Source: an uncultured Microbacterium sp. (lineage in GTDB: Bacteria; Actinomycetota; Actinomycetes; Actinomycetales; Microbacteriaceae). Taken from it: a stretch of DNA of 64,000 bases. Each line of letters begins with the position of its first letter. The stretch's first letter is position 1. The translations under genes and the position numbers were made by a program. The DNA is taken from the NCBI RefSeq assembly GCF_937927635.1, contig NZ_CALBRW010000017.1, forward strand, positions 248,001-312,000, in the 5' to 3' direction. The notes beneath the pieces are model-generated. The model worked only from the letters and a program-made list of their open reading frames with translations, was not told the DNA's origin and did no database searches. Shown one piece after another: positions 43,831-53,212 of this stretch.

Positions 43831-44420
43831 GCCGCGCCCGGAGTGGAGGGCATCTTCAGCGGGATGAGGTCGCGCGGGGGCATCGGAGAGCCGCCGCGCA
43901 CCACGACGATGGAGCGGAACAGATCCTCGACCTGCTCGGCTGCGGCGGGGTCGGATGCCGCCTCGCCGCCGATCACGCCACGGAGGAACCACCGGGGGCC
44001 ATCGACGCCGATGAAGCGCGCCAGACGCATGCCGGATCCCTCGGCGGCTGTCATCGGCACCTCGGCGAGCAGTTCGCGGCCCAATGCGCCCTCGCGCTCC
44101 TCGACGCGGCCGCCCTGAGTGCGGATCTGGTCGCGCAGCTGCACCCGGGTCTCCTCCCACAGCCCGCGTGTGCGCGGTGCGGCGAACGGCTGCACCTGCA
44201 GCGACGAGTTCGCGTAGTCCAGCCCGACCGCCACGATGCGCTTGGTCTGCTCCTCGACCTCCAGGCGAAGGTTCAGGCCCTCGCGAGGCAGCACCTTGAT
44301 GCCGCCGAGGTCGATGTACGGGCGAACCGGGTTCGCCTCGGTGTCGTCGAACGGCCCCGCGGTGGCCCGGTCCTCCGGCGCCGACTTCAGCGTGGGCGTG
44401 GGTTCGATCTCTTCAGTCAT
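43827..44420 (-). CDS. DUF3710 protein
   Basis: A 197-aa soluble protein of the DUF3710 family, function unknown. Conserved segments are PYIDLGGIKVLPREGLNLRL near 34 and the RFIGVDGPRWFLRGVIGG stretch near 135. Its ATG overlaps the dut stop as ATGA and its stop overlaps the DUF3159 start, so the three genes are translationally coupled. The same gene adjoins dut in mycobacteria (Rv2696c-Rv2697c). Confidence 0.87.
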   Translation of the reverse strand: MTEEIEPTPTLKSAPEDRATAGPFDDTEANPVRPYIDLGGIKVLPREGLNLRLEVEEQTKRIVAVGLDYANSSLQVQPFAAPRTRGLWEETRVQLRDQIRTQGGRVEEREGALGRELLAEVPMTAAEGSGMRLARFIGVDGPRWFLRGVIGGEAASDPAAAEQVEDLFRSIVVVRGGSPMPPRDLIPLKMPSTPGAA

Positions 44421-44866
44421 TCGCTCTTTCCCTGGGTGTAGCCGGTGGACCCGAAGCCGCCTTCGCCGCGGATGCTGTCCGGCAGCGCCTCGACGGGTTC
44501 GAAGCGCGCCTGGATCACGGGCATCACGATCAGCTGCGCGATGCGATCACCGACCGCCACATCGTACGCGTCCTTGCTGTCGGTGTTCAGCAGGCTCACC
44601 TTGATCTCTCCCCGGTAGCCCGCATCCACGGTGCCGGGCGAGTTGACGATCGTGATGCCGTGCTTGGCCGCCAGGCCGCTGCGGGGCACGACGAAAGCCG
44701 CATAGCCGTCCGGCAGCGCGATGCGCACTCCCGTGCCGATGAGAGCCCGCTCCCCCGGTTCCAGCCGCACGGACTCGGTGGATACCAGGTCGGCGCCGGC
44801 GTCGCCCGGATTGGCGTAGTGCGGCACCTGTGCGGAGATAATGGGGATGGCAACGGAATGAGTCAC
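44417..44866 (-). CDS. dut: Deoxyuridine 5'-triphosphate nucleotidohydrolase
   Basis: A 149-aa trimeric dUTPase that hydrolyses dUTP to dUMP and pyrophosphate, keeping uracil out of DNA. The five family motifs are present, including PGDAGADLVS, RSGLAAKHGI, NSPGTVDAGYRGEI and the C-terminal P-loop-like GEGGFGSTG. The start is a GTG at 44866 with TAGCCT 6 nt upstream and no Shine-Dalgarno, so dut is probably leaderless. It is divergent from DUF3093, whose first codons overlap the dut -10. Confidence 0.95.
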   Translation of the reverse strand: MTHSVAIPIISAQVPHYANPGDAGADLVSTESVRLEPGERALIGTGVRIALPDGYAAFVVPRSGLAAKHGITIVNSPGTVDAGYRGEIKVSLLNTDSKDAYDVAVGDRIAQLIVMPVIQARFEPVEALPDSIRGEGGFGSTGYTQGKSE

Positions 44867-44869
44867 CCC

Positions 44870-45364
44870 ATGAGGCTAATGCAGAACACCCCCCTGGAAA
44901 CCCGCGACGTCCACCGCGAGCGGTTGTCCCCGAGTCTGTGGATGCTGATCACGATCGCCCTGATGGGCCCGATGGCCTCCCTGGTCTTCCTGCCGGTCGC
45001 CGCCAGCCTCGCCGGCGTCATCGGAGCGGTGGTCTCGCTCGTACTGGTGACCGCCAGCATCCTGCTGGCCCCCGTCGTGCGCGTGAACGGCACGACCCTG
45101 TACGCCGGGCGCGCGCACATCGACGCGCGATGGCTCGGCGAGCCCGAGCACTTCACCGGTCAGGACGCCCGCGACCGGCGCGGTCGTGACATCGCGCACG
45201 ACGGCTGGCATCTGATTCGCGGCGGCATCGACGGCCTGGTGGTCGTTCCGATCACCGATCCTGCCGACCCGATGAGGTCGTGGACCATCTCCACGCGGAT
45301 GCCGGATCGACTCGCCGCGGCGATCCGCACAGCGCGCGCCGCCGCAGCGGCATCCGACGACTGA
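44870..45364 (+). CDS. DUF3093 membrane protein
   Basis: A 164-aa protein of the actinobacterial DUF3093 family. Two closely spaced hydrophobic helices lie at about residues 24-65, followed by a soluble C-terminal domain with LYAGRAHIDARWLGE and DPADPMRSWTISTR. Function unknown. The start is uncertain: ATG at 44870 or 44879; neither has a clear ribosome-binding site, and both overlap the promoter of the divergent dut gene. Its position opposite dut is conserved in actinobacteria. Confidence 0.82.
   Translation: MRLMQNTPLETRDVHRERLSPSLWMLITIALMGPMASLVFLPVAASLAGVIGAVVSLVLVTASILLAPVVRVNGTTLYAGRAHIDARWLGEPEHFTGQDARDRRGRDIAHDGWHLIRGGIDGLVVVPITDPADPMRSWTISTRMPDRLAAAIRTARAAAAASDD
44873..44878 (-). 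promoter_or_regulatory. Leaderless -10 box of dut
   Basis: TAGCCT on the minus strand, 6 nt before the dut GTG. It lies inside the first codons of the divergent DUF3093 gene. Confidence 0.5.
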
Positions 45365-45377
45365 CGCCACGCACAGA

Positions 45378-45409
45378 ACGCGCCCCGTGCCGAATCGGCC
45401 GGGGCGCGT
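45378..45409. terminator. Bidirectional hairpin between DUF3093 and DUF4193
   Basis: ACGCGCCCC (45378-45386) pairs with GGGGCGCGT (45401-45409), with an inner GCCG/CGGC stem, between convergent genes. Confidence 0.62.
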
Positions 45410-45427
45410 GGTGCTTCTCGAGATGCG

Positions 45428-45721
45428 TCAGGCGGCGCACTCCTTGCAGATGGGGCCCTCGGGTGCCTCGTGGTCCAGCTGCGAGCGGTGCTTCACGAGG
45501 AAGCAGCTCATACAGGTGAACTCGTCCTGCTGCGCCGGGAGGACGACGACAACGTCCTCCACGTCGGAGAGATCGGCCCCGGGGAGGTCGAACGGCGTGG
45601 GGTTGTCGGAATCCTCGACATCGCCTGCGCCGGACTTGTTGTTCGGCACGCGTTCCTTGAGGGCTTCGATCGACTCGGAGTCGTCGTCGCTCTTGCGGGG
45701 CGCGTCGTAGTCGGTTGCCAT
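45428..45721 (-). CDS. DUF4193 small zinc-ribbon-like protein
   Basis: A 97-aa acidic protein starting with the family hallmark MATDYDAPRK. The C-terminus has two CxxC knuckles, CMSC near residue 70 and CKEC at the end, which probably bind zinc. Function unknown; the family is restricted to actinobacteria and sits near dut and sigA. The ATG at 45721 was chosen because it starts the hallmark sequence and has GGAG upstream; an earlier in-frame ATG overlaps that site. Confidence 0.88.
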   Translation of the reverse strand: MATDYDAPRKSDDDSESIEALKERVPNNKSGAGDVEDSDNPTPFDLPGADLSDVEDVVVVLPAQQDEFTCMSCFLVKHRSQLDHEAPEGPICKECAA

Positions 45722-45926
45722 GTGGTGAATCTCCACTTCCGTGGTACGAGTGGGTTTTGGGGGAGCTGATTCGGGTGTTCAGCGGGCGTCAGTTTGCACG
45801 ACCGGGAGCGATTTCGCAAATGCTTTCAAGCTCTGCCTGGAAAACTCACGGCGCGCCCACGGTATTCCCGCCCCTCCACAGGTGGTCGTGACACCATGAA
45901 CGCACACCCACCAGAGGGGCATCGGT

Positions 45927-46964
45927 ATGGAAAACGTCACCATCGTCGGAACAGAAGCGGGAGTCCTCGTCCTCGCCACCGAGTCCGGGCAGCGCTTCGC
46001 GCTCCCCATCGACGACGTGCTGCACCGCGAGGTCCGTCGAGCGACCCGTGAGGCGGAGCCCGTGGTGGCGCGCCTGGCCGCGAGCCCCCGCGACATCCAG
46101 ACGCAGATCCGGGCAGGACTGTCCGCCGCGGAGGTCGCCGCCCTGCTGGGCGTCAGCGAAGAGGATGTCGCGCGTTTCGAGGGACCTGTGCTCGCCGAGC
46201 GCGAGCACATCGTCGACCAGGCACTGGCCGTCCCCGTGCTCATCGGCAGCGAGGTCGAGCCGGATGCGCAGCCCACCTTCGGCGTGGCGGTGCGCGCCAA
46301 GCTCGCCGACCTGCACGCCTCTGACGAGCGCTGGGTCAGCTGGAAGGACGAGTCCGGCTGGACCGTCAAGCTGGAGTTCATCGCGGACGAGGTGGAGCAC
46401 GACGCGCGCTGGGGCTTCGACCCCCGCCGCAGCACGCTCTCCCCGCTCAACGCCGACGCGACGCAGCTGTCCCGCCAGGGTTCGCTGCCCGAGGGCCTGA
46501 TCCCGCGCTTGCGCGCCGTCGACACCGAGCGCGTCTCGCCGTACAAGGACGACAGCCGTTTCGACTCCGGCGCGTTCGGGCCCAGGCTGCTGCCCACCCC
46601 CGAGGAGCCCGCTCAGGAGGTCCCCGTCGTCTTCGAGCAGCCCGAGCATTCCAGCGCCGCCGTCCAGGAGGCCGCCGCACGTCGCGCGCCGGAGGACAGC
46701 CACCCCGGCGCTGAGACCGCCGACCTGCTGGAAGCGCTGCGCCGCCGCCGCGGGCAGCGCGAGACCGCTCCCCTGTTCGATGCCGAGGAGCACGATGAGG
46801 CGTCTCCGATCGCGCTCTTCGACGCGCTCGACGAGGACGACGACCCCGAGCCCACGCCCGTACCCGAGCCGGAGCCTGCGGAGTCCGCCTCCGGTCGGCG
46901 CAAGCGCCGTAACGCACTGCCCAGCTGGGACGAGATCGTCTTCGGCGCCCGCACCGACGAGTAG
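45927..46964 (+). CDS. sepH: Septation protein SepH
   Basis: A 345-aa DUF3071 protein. In Streptomyces and Mycobacterium, SepH stimulates FtsZ filament assembly in cell division. The N-terminal domain carries a helix-turn-helix-like stretch (GLSAAEVAALLGVSEEDVARFE near 64-85), and the middle has WVSWKDESGWTVKLEF. The C-terminal half is disordered, rich in Pro, Glu and Asp, and ends with PSWDEIVFGARTDE, a conserved C-terminal signature. The ATG follows GAGGGG with 7-nt spacing. Confidence 0.9.
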   Translation: MENVTIVGTEAGVLVLATESGQRFALPIDDVLHREVRRATREAEPVVARLAASPRDIQTQIRAGLSAAEVAALLGVSEEDVARFEGPVLAEREHIVDQALAVPVLIGSEVEPDAQPTFGVAVRAKLADLHASDERWVSWKDESGWTVKLEFIADEVEHDARWGFDPRRSTLSPLNADATQLSRQGSLPEGLIPRLRAVDTERVSPYKDDSRFDSGAFGPRLLPTPEEPAQEVPVVFEQPEHSSAAVQEAAARRAPEDSHPGAETADLLEALRRRRGQRETAPLFDAEEHDEASPIALFDALDEDDDPEPTPVPEPEPAESASGRRKRRNALPSWDEIVFGARTDE

Positions 46965-46982
46965 GACCGCCCGGGTCCTCGC

Positions 46983-48110
46983 TCAGGACGCGAAGGCGCC
47001 CATCCTGATCAACGGCACGCGCCACTCCTCCGGCGTGAGAGCGCCGTGCTGCCCCACCATGCCGCGGCCGCGCTGATCGGCCGCTTCGGCGTCATACAGG
47101 GCCCGATTGGAGTGCGCCACGGCGAGGATGTCGCCGATGCGCTCGCGCGCGGCATCCGTCACCATCGGCCCGAACATCCCGGCGTCGATGGCCTCGGTCC
47201 TGCTGATGACGTCAGCGAGGCCCTCCAGATCGCGGCGCCAGCGCGCCAGGATCGCTGCGGTGTCGGCGTCGGGTTCCGTGTAGACGTGCAGCATCCGCGG
47301 TTCGCCGCCGATGTGGCGGATGCCGTCATGCCAGCCACCGGCCGCGTCCAGCATCACCTGCCGATGCGCGGGCACGTCGACCATGCCGTGATCGGCGGTG
47401 ACGAGCACGCCCACGCCGTCGGGGACGCGGCGGCTGAGTGCCGCATCGATGTCCTCCAGCGCGGCCGTCCACGCCGCCGAGTCGACGCCGTGCTTGTGCC
47501 CGGCCTTGTCGGCCTCGGGCAGGTAGCAGTACACCAGGGCACCATCGTGGGCATCCGCCAGCTCCCATGCCAGCTCCACGCGATCGGCCGGCGACCGCGC
47601 CGCGCGGAACTCCGCACCGCGCAGTGTCGCACGGGTCAGCCCCGAGTTCGCGTATTCGGCGATCCCCACCACGAAGGCGGGATGCCCGGCATCCGATGCC
47701 TGCTCGAAGATCGTCGGCGCCGCCTGCCAGGTGTACGGATCGATGCCGGCCGACTCCCACTCCCGCAGCTGATTGACCAGCACGTCGCGCTGCGGATGCC
47801 GCACCCGGTAGCCGACCATGCCGTGCTCCCCCGGCGCGACACCGGTCAGCAGCGTCGTCAGCGCGGCGGCCGTGGTGGTCGGGAAGACGGCGCCGGCGAC
47901 ATCCTTCTTCCCCAAGGCCGCGTTCAGCGTGCGGGCGTGCCCGCCATGCGCGCGCAGCGGGATGGCGCCCACGCCGTCCATGACCACCAGCACCGCCGAT
48001 CGGGCGCGACCGAGGCCGCGGGGGGCACCGCTCAGCGCCGCGAGCAGCTGGGGCGCCACCCCGGCGATGCTCCGGGTCGAATCCGGGCTGGACGGTAGCA
48101 TGAGAGGCAT
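46983..48110 (-). CDS. Alkaline phosphatase superfamily phosphodiesterase
   Basis: A 375-aa nucleotide pyrophosphatase/phosphodiesterase-like protein. Metal and nucleophile motifs are VVMDGVG near residue 40, the nucleophile threonine region VFPTTTAAALTTLLTG near 75, DKAGHKHG near 200, and TADHGM near 240. No signal peptide is visible, so it is cytoplasmic or atypically exported. The substrate is unknown. The start at ATG 48110 is uncertain: AAGACT lies 7 nt upstream, and a longer frame would overlap the divergent parC gene. The neighbourhood with sepH and parC is conserved. Confidence 0.82.
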   Translation of the reverse strand: MPLMLPSSPDSTRSIAGVAPQLLAALSGAPRGLGRARSAVLVVMDGVGAIPLRAHGGHARTLNAALGKKDVAGAVFPTTTAAALTTLLTGVAPGEHGMVGYRVRHPQRDVLVNQLREWESAGIDPYTWQAAPTIFEQASDAGHPAFVVGIAEYANSGLTRATLRGAEFRAARSPADRVELAWELADAHDGALVYCYLPEADKAGHKHGVDSAAWTAALEDIDAALSRRVPDGVGVLVTADHGMVDVPAHRQVMLDAAGGWHDGIRHIGGEPRMLHVYTEPDADTAAILARWRRDLEGLADVISRTEAIDAGMFGPMVTDAARERIGDILAVAHSNRALYDAEAADQRGRGMVGQHGALTPEEWRVPLIRMGAFAS

Positions 48111-48193
48111 CCGGGTCAGTCTTTCACAGGCATCCCGCCGCGCCGCATCCGGGCGCGATCGCGAGTCCACCCCGAGCGTCCAGCAGGAAGTCC

Positions 48194-50632
48194 ATGCCAA
48201 AGCCCTCGTCATCCGAGCCCGTCCAGGAGCGCATCCAGGACATCGACCTCTCCCAGGAGATGCAGGGCTCGTATCTGGAGTACGCCTACTCGGTCATCTA
48301 CTCGCGGGCGCTTCCCGATGCCCGCGACGGCCTCAAGCCCGTGCAGCGGCGCATCCTGTACCAGATGGCCGAGATGGGGCTGCGCCCCGACCGCGGTCAC
48401 GTCAAGAGCGCGCGCGTCGTCGGCGAGGTGATGGGAAAGCTGCACCCGCACGGCGACTCCGCCATCTACGACGCGCTGGTGCGCCTGGCGCAGGACTTCG
48501 CGCTGCGCGTGCCGCTGGTCGACGGGCACGGCAACTTCGGGTCTCTGGATGACGGCCCCGCGGCCTCCCGATACACCGAGGCGCGGCTGGCGGCATCCGC
48601 TCTGGCGATGACGGAGAACCTCGACGAGGACGTCGTCGACTTCGTCCCCAATTACGACGGCCAGTTCCAGCAGCCGGCGGTGCTCTCCGCGGCGTTCCCC
48701 AACCTGCTGGTCAACGGCGCCAGCGGCATCGCCGTCGGCATGGCCACGAACATGGCCCCGCACAACCTCATCGAGGTCATCGCGGCGGCGACCCACCTGC
48801 TGGAGAATCCCGACGCCACCACGGCCGAGCTCATGGAGTTCGTGCCCGGGCCGGACTTCCCCTCCGGCGGCATCCTGATGGGCCTGGACGGTGTGAAGGA
48901 GGCCTACGAGACCGGGCGCGGCGCGTTCAAGCTGCGTGCCAAGACCTCGATCGAGTCGCTGGGGCCGCGCAAGACCGGCATCGTCGTGACCGAACTGCCG
49001 TATCAGGTGGGTCCGGAGCGGGTGATCGAGAAGCTCAAGGATGCCGTCAACGCGAAGAAGCTGCAGGGCATCAGCAACGTGCACGACCTCACCGACCGGA
49101 AGAACGGCCTGCGGCTGGTCGTCCACGTCAAGACGGGCTTCGATCCGGCGGCGGTCCTGGAGCAGCTGTTCCGGTACACCCCGCTGGAGGACTCGTTCTC
49201 GATCAACAACGTCGCACTCGTCGAGGGCCAGCCGCGCACGCTGGGCCTGAAGGAGCTGCTGCGGGTGTACCTGCAGCACCGCATCGGCGTCGTCGAGCGA
49301 CGCAGCCGCTTCCGCCTGGCGCGCCGCAACGAGCGGCTGCACCTGGTGCGCGGCCTGCTGCTGGCCATCCTGGACATCGACGAGGTCATCCAGGTGATCC
49401 GCTCCTCGGACGACTCCGAGACCGCCCGCACGCGCCTGCAGCAGGTGTTCGACCTCGACGAGGTGCAGGCCGAGTACATCCTCGAGCTGCGCCTGCGCCG
49501 GTTGACGAAGTTCTCCCGGATCGAGCTGGAGACCGAGCGCGACAAGCTGCTGGCCGAGATCGCCGAGCTGGAGAAGCTGCTGAGCGACCCCGCGCTGGTG
49601 CGCGCGCAGGTCGCACGGGAGCTCGACCATGTCGCCGAGACCTTCGGCACCCCACGCCGCACGCTGCTGCTGAACGCCGCTCCTCCGAAGGCCCGGACGA
49701 CCAAGACCGCAGCGCAGCTGCAGATCGCCGACGCGCCGACCACCGTGCTGCTGTCGACGACGGGTCGCGCCGTGCGCGTGGATCTCGAGGCGGATGCCGC
49801 GATCACCACGCCCGCGCGGCGCAGCAAGCACGACGCCATCCAGGCGACGCTCTCGACGAGCACGCGCAGCGAGATCGGGGCCGTGACCAGCACGGGCCGT
49901 GTGCTGCGGTTCACGCCGGTCGACATCCCCGCGGTCCCTGCCACCTCGGTGGGCCTGGGTGCCGGCGTGCGCATCCACGACTATCTCGGACTGACGGACC
50001 GGAGCGAGCGGGTGCTGGCACTGATCCGCTTCGACGACGACACTCCCCTGGCGCTGGGCACCAGAGACGGCGTGGTCAAGCGCATCGTCCCGTCCGCGCT
50101 GGCCGTGCGCCCCGAACTGGAGATCATCGGACTGAAGCCGAAGGACGTCGTGATCGGCGCCGCGCCGGCATCCGACGACGCAGAACTGGTCTTCGTCACC
50201 TCCGATGCGCACCTGCTGCACTTCTCCGCCGGCAGCGTCCGCCCGCAGGGCGCGCCCGCAGGCGGCATGGCCGGCATCAAGCTGGGTTCCGGCTCGGAGG
50301 TCATCTCGTTCACCGTCGTCGATGCGGCGGAGGACGCCGAGGTCGTCACCGTGTCGGGCTCTGACGGGATGCTGGCAGGAGCGGATGCCGGTCGTGCCAA
50401 GGTCTCGTCGTTCGCCGAGTTCCCCGGCAAGGGTCGCGCCACCGGCGGCGTGCGCGCGCACGCGTTCCTGAAGGGCGAGGATCGGCTGACCCTGGCCTGG
50501 GTGGGCATCGAGCCCCGCGCCATCGGCTCCGACGGCGCCACGCGCAAGCTGCCCGAGTCCGGCGCCAAGCGCGACGCCTCCGGCCAGCCCCTCGACGCCG
50601 TGATCGGCTCCATCGGCACCGCGATCGGCTGA
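48194..50632 (+). CDS. parC: DNA topoisomerase IV subunit A (ParC/GyrA-like)
   Basis: An 812-aa type IIA topoisomerase A subunit. The DNA-breaking tyrosine is Y127 in AASRYTEARL. The quinolone-determining region HPHGDSAIYD keeps S89 and D93, the susceptible-type residues. The C-terminal beta-pinwheel is degenerate and has no GyrA box that I could find, which supports a decatenating topoisomerase IV rather than gyrase. AGGAAG precedes the ATG. It is convergent with parE rather than in an operon with it. Confidence 0.9.
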   Translation: MPKPSSSEPVQERIQDIDLSQEMQGSYLEYAYSVIYSRALPDARDGLKPVQRRILYQMAEMGLRPDRGHVKSARVVGEVMGKLHPHGDSAIYDALVRLAQDFALRVPLVDGHGNFGSLDDGPAASRYTEARLAASALAMTENLDEDVVDFVPNYDGQFQQPAVLSAAFPNLLVNGASGIAVGMATNMAPHNLIEVIAAATHLLENPDATTAELMEFVPGPDFPSGGILMGLDGVKEAYETGRGAFKLRAKTSIESLGPRKTGIVVTELPYQVGPERVIEKLKDAVNAKKLQGISNVHDLTDRKNGLRLVVHVKTGFDPAAVLEQLFRYTPLEDSFSINNVALVEGQPRTLGLKELLRVYLQHRIGVVERRSRFRLARRNERLHLVRGLLLAILDIDEVIQVIRSSDDSETARTRLQQVFDLDEVQAEYILELRLRRLTKFSRIELETERDKLLAEIAELEKLLSDPALVRAQVARELDHVAETFGTPRRTLLLNAAPPKARTTKTAAQLQIADAPTTVLLSTTGRAVRVDLEADAAITTPARRSKHDAIQATLSTSTRSEIGAVTSTGRVLRFTPVDIPAVPATSVGLGAGVRIHDYLGLTDRSERVLALIRFDDDTPLALGTRDGVVKRIVPSALAVRPELEIIGLKPKDVVIGAAPASDDAELVFVTSDAHLLHFSAGSVRPQGAPAGGMAGIKLGSGSEVISFTVVDAAEDAEVVTVSGSDGMLAGADAGRAKVSSFAEFPGKGRATGGVRAHAFLKGEDRLTLAWVGIEPRAIGSDGATRKLPESGAKRDASGQPLDAVIGSIGTAIG

Positions 50633-50693
50633 TCCCTCGACGCGTGCTCAGCGGCCCGGGAGAAGGAATCAGCGGCCCGCTCCGGGCCCGCGG

Positions 50694-52793
50694 TCACGCG
50701 TCGATGGAGTCGCGGCTCAGGCGGTCACTGGAGCTCATGATGAACTCGCGACGCGGCGCCACCTCGCTGCCCATCAGCATCTCGAAGGTGCGCACCGCGG
50801 CATCCGCCGCCTCGGCATCCTGGATCGTCACGCGACGCAGCAGCCGCCCGCCCTTGTCCATCGTCGTGGTGGCCAGCTGATCGGCATCCATCTCGCCGAG
50901 GCCCTTGTACCGCTGGATCGGATCCTGCCAGCGCTTGCCCGCCTTCTGCAGCTTGGCCAGCAGGGCGTGCAGCTCGGCCTCCGAGTACGTGTAGATCGTC
51001 TCGTTGGGCTTGGAGCCGGGGTTCACCACGATCACGCGGTGCAGCGGCGGCACCGCCGAGAAGATCCGTCCGGCCTCGACCATGGGACGCATGTAGCGGA
51101 AGAACAGCGTCAGCAGCAGCGTGCGGATGTGCGCCCCGTCGACGTCGGCATCGCTCATCAGGATGATCTTGCCGTACCGCGCCTGCGACAGGTCGAACGA
51201 ACGCCCCGAGCCCGCGCCGATCGTGGTGATGATGGCCGCGCACTCCGCATTGTTCAGCATGTCGCTGACCGACGCCTTCTGCACGTTGAGGATCTTGCCG
51301 CGGATGGGCAGCAGCGCCTGGAACTCGCTGTTGCGCGCGTGCCTGGCCGTGCCGAGAGCCGAGTCGCCCTCCACGATGAACAGCTCGGACTGCGACACGT
51401 CGCTGGACCGGCAGTCGACCAGCTTGGCCGGCAGCGACGAGGACTCCAGCGCGTTCTTGCGCCGCTGGGTCTCCTTGTGCGCACGCGCTGAGACGCGAGC
51501 CTTCATCTCGGAGACGATCTTGTCCAGGAGCATGGATGCCTGGTTCTTGTCGTCGCGCTTGGTGGAGCTGAACCGCTCGGCCAGCGCCGTGCGCAGCACC
51601 TTCGCGACGATGGAGCGCACGGCCGGGGTGCCGAGCACCTCCTTGGTCTGGCCCTCGAACTGCGGCTCGGGCACCGTCACGGTCAGCACCGCGGTGAGAC
51701 CCGCCAGCACGTCGTCCTTCTCGAGCTTGTCGTTGCCGACCTTCAGTCGGCGGGAGTTCTGCTCCACCTGACCGCGCAGCGACTTCAGCAGCTCCTGCTC
51801 GAAGCCCTGCTGGTGCGTGCCGCCCTTGGGCGTGGCGATGATGTTCACGAACGAGCGCACGACGGTCTCGTAGCCGGTCCCCCAGCGCAGCGCGATGTCG
51901 ACCTGGCACTCGCGCTGCACCTCTTCTGGCTTCATGTGCCCGTTGGGCTGCAGCACCGGCACCGTCTCGGTGAAGTGCCCGCTGCCCTGGATGCGCCAGG
52001 TGTCGGTGATCGGCGCATCGGATGCCAGGAAGTCGACGAACTCGGAGATGCCGCCCTCGTAGTGGTACGAGGTCTCGACCGGCCCCTCGCTGTCATCCGA
52101 GGGCCGCTCATCGCGCACCATGAGTTCCAGGCCAGGCACGAGGAACGCGGTCTGACGGGCACGGGTCACCAGCTCGTTCAGCTGGAACGCGGCATCCTTC
52201 GTGAAGATCTGCCGGTCCGCCCAGTACCGCACGCGCGTACCGGTGACGCCCTTGGCCACCTTGCCGATCACGCGCAGCTCGCTGCGCTTCTCGAACGGCG
52301 TGAACGGCGAGTCCGGATGCGGCTCGCCGTCGTCGGCGAAGACGCCGGGCTCGCCGCGGCGGAAGGACATGGCGTAGGTCTTGCCGCCGCGGTCGACCTC
52401 CACGTCCAGTCGCTCGGAGAGCGCGTTCACGACCGAGGCGCCGACGCCGTGCAGACCGCCGGATGCCGTGTACGAGCCGCCGCCGAACTTCCCGCCCGCG
52501 TGCAGCTTGGTGTAGACCACCTCGACGCCGGTCAGGCCGGTGCGCGGCTCGATGTCCACGGGCACGCCGCGGCCGCGGTCGGAGACCTGCACGCTGCCGT
52601 CCTCGTACAGCACGATGTCGATCTTGGTACCGGTGCCGGCGATGGCCTCGTCGACGGAGTTGTCGATGATCTCCCAGAGGCAGTGCATGAGGCCCGGCGA
52701 TCCGTTGGATCCGATGTACATGCCGGGGCGCTTGCGGACGGCTTCGAGCCCCTCGAGCACCTGGAGATGATGGGCGGAATACTCGGCTGTCAC
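50694..52793 (-). CDS. parE: DNA topoisomerase IV subunit B (ParE/GyrB-like)
   Basis: A 699-aa type IIA topoisomerase B subunit. The N-terminal GHKL ATPase starts RPGMYIGSNGSPGLMHCLWE and has the ATP-binding DNSVDEA near 44-50 and GGLHGVGASVVN near 110. The TOPRIM domain has the EGDSALG segment and the metal pair DADVDG. The start is a GTG at 52793; TAGAAT (52802-52807) lies 8 nt upstream, so it is probably leaderless. The longer frame upstream is rejected. It pairs with parC, with only 61 bp between the two stop codons. Confidence 0.93.
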   Translation of the reverse strand: MTAEYSAHHLQVLEGLEAVRKRPGMYIGSNGSPGLMHCLWEIIDNSVDEAIAGTGTKIDIVLYEDGSVQVSDRGRGVPVDIEPRTGLTGVEVVYTKLHAGGKFGGGSYTASGGLHGVGASVVNALSERLDVEVDRGGKTYAMSFRRGEPGVFADDGEPHPDSPFTPFEKRSELRVIGKVAKGVTGTRVRYWADRQIFTKDAAFQLNELVTRARQTAFLVPGLELMVRDERPSDDSEGPVETSYHYEGGISEFVDFLASDAPITDTWRIQGSGHFTETVPVLQPNGHMKPEEVQRECQVDIALRWGTGYETVVRSFVNIIATPKGGTHQQGFEQELLKSLRGQVEQNSRRLKVGNDKLEKDDVLAGLTAVLTVTVPEPQFEGQTKEVLGTPAVRSIVAKVLRTALAERFSSTKRDDKNQASMLLDKIVSEMKARVSARAHKETQRRKNALESSSLPAKLVDCRSSDVSQSELFIVEGDSALGTARHARNSEFQALLPIRGKILNVQKASVSDMLNNAECAAIITTIGAGSGRSFDLSQARYGKIILMSDADVDGAHIRTLLLTLFFRYMRPMVEAGRIFSAVPPLHRVIVVNPGSKPNETIYTYSEAELHALLAKLQKAGKRWQDPIQRYKGLGEMDADQLATTTMDKGGRLLRRVTIQDAEAADAAVRTFEMLMGSEVAPRREFIMSSSDRLSRDSIDA

Positions 52794-52976
52794 AATGTTC
52801 GATTCTATTTCGAGCCGGCACTGCGCCAGGCCACGACACTCCCTCGCCGCAGTACCGGGGCCCCGCGCGTACGCGCTGAGCGAAACACGCCGCAAACCGG
52901 GCATGCACCACAGCCGCGCGTGGTTGTATTGAGCACGATCTCGAATCGGACAGAACCCTATTGAGGAGGCACTGAG

Positions 52977-53189
52977 ATGAACGCTACGACTGAGCGAGAG
53001 ACCCTCCCGTACCGCCTCACCGCGATGGACCGCTGCGATTCCTGCGGGGCGCAGGCTTACATCGCCGCCGAGGTGAACGGCACGGAGATGCTCTTCTGCG
53101 CACACCACGGCCGCAAGTACGAGGAGAAGCTGCGCGCCGTCGCCACCAGCTGGCATGACGAGACCGCGCGCCTCATCGACGCGAACTGA
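52977..53189 (+). CDS. DUF7455 small zinc-binding-like protein
   Basis: A 70-aa protein typical of actinobacteria near sigA/parE. It has a CDSCGAQAYIAA knuckle at residues 20-31 and a C-H-H group (LFCAHHGRKY) near 40, which together probably bind zinc. Function unknown. GAGGAG lies upstream of the ATG with about 7-nt spacing. It is divergent from parE, with 183 bp of promoter region between, and converges on the racemase-like gene. Confidence 0.88.
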   Translation: MNATTERETLPYRLTAMDRCDSCGAQAYIAAEVNGTEMLFCAHHGRKYEEKLRAVATSWHDETARLIDAN

Positions 53190-53212
53190 TCGTCAGCCGA
53201 CCGGACTGACCG

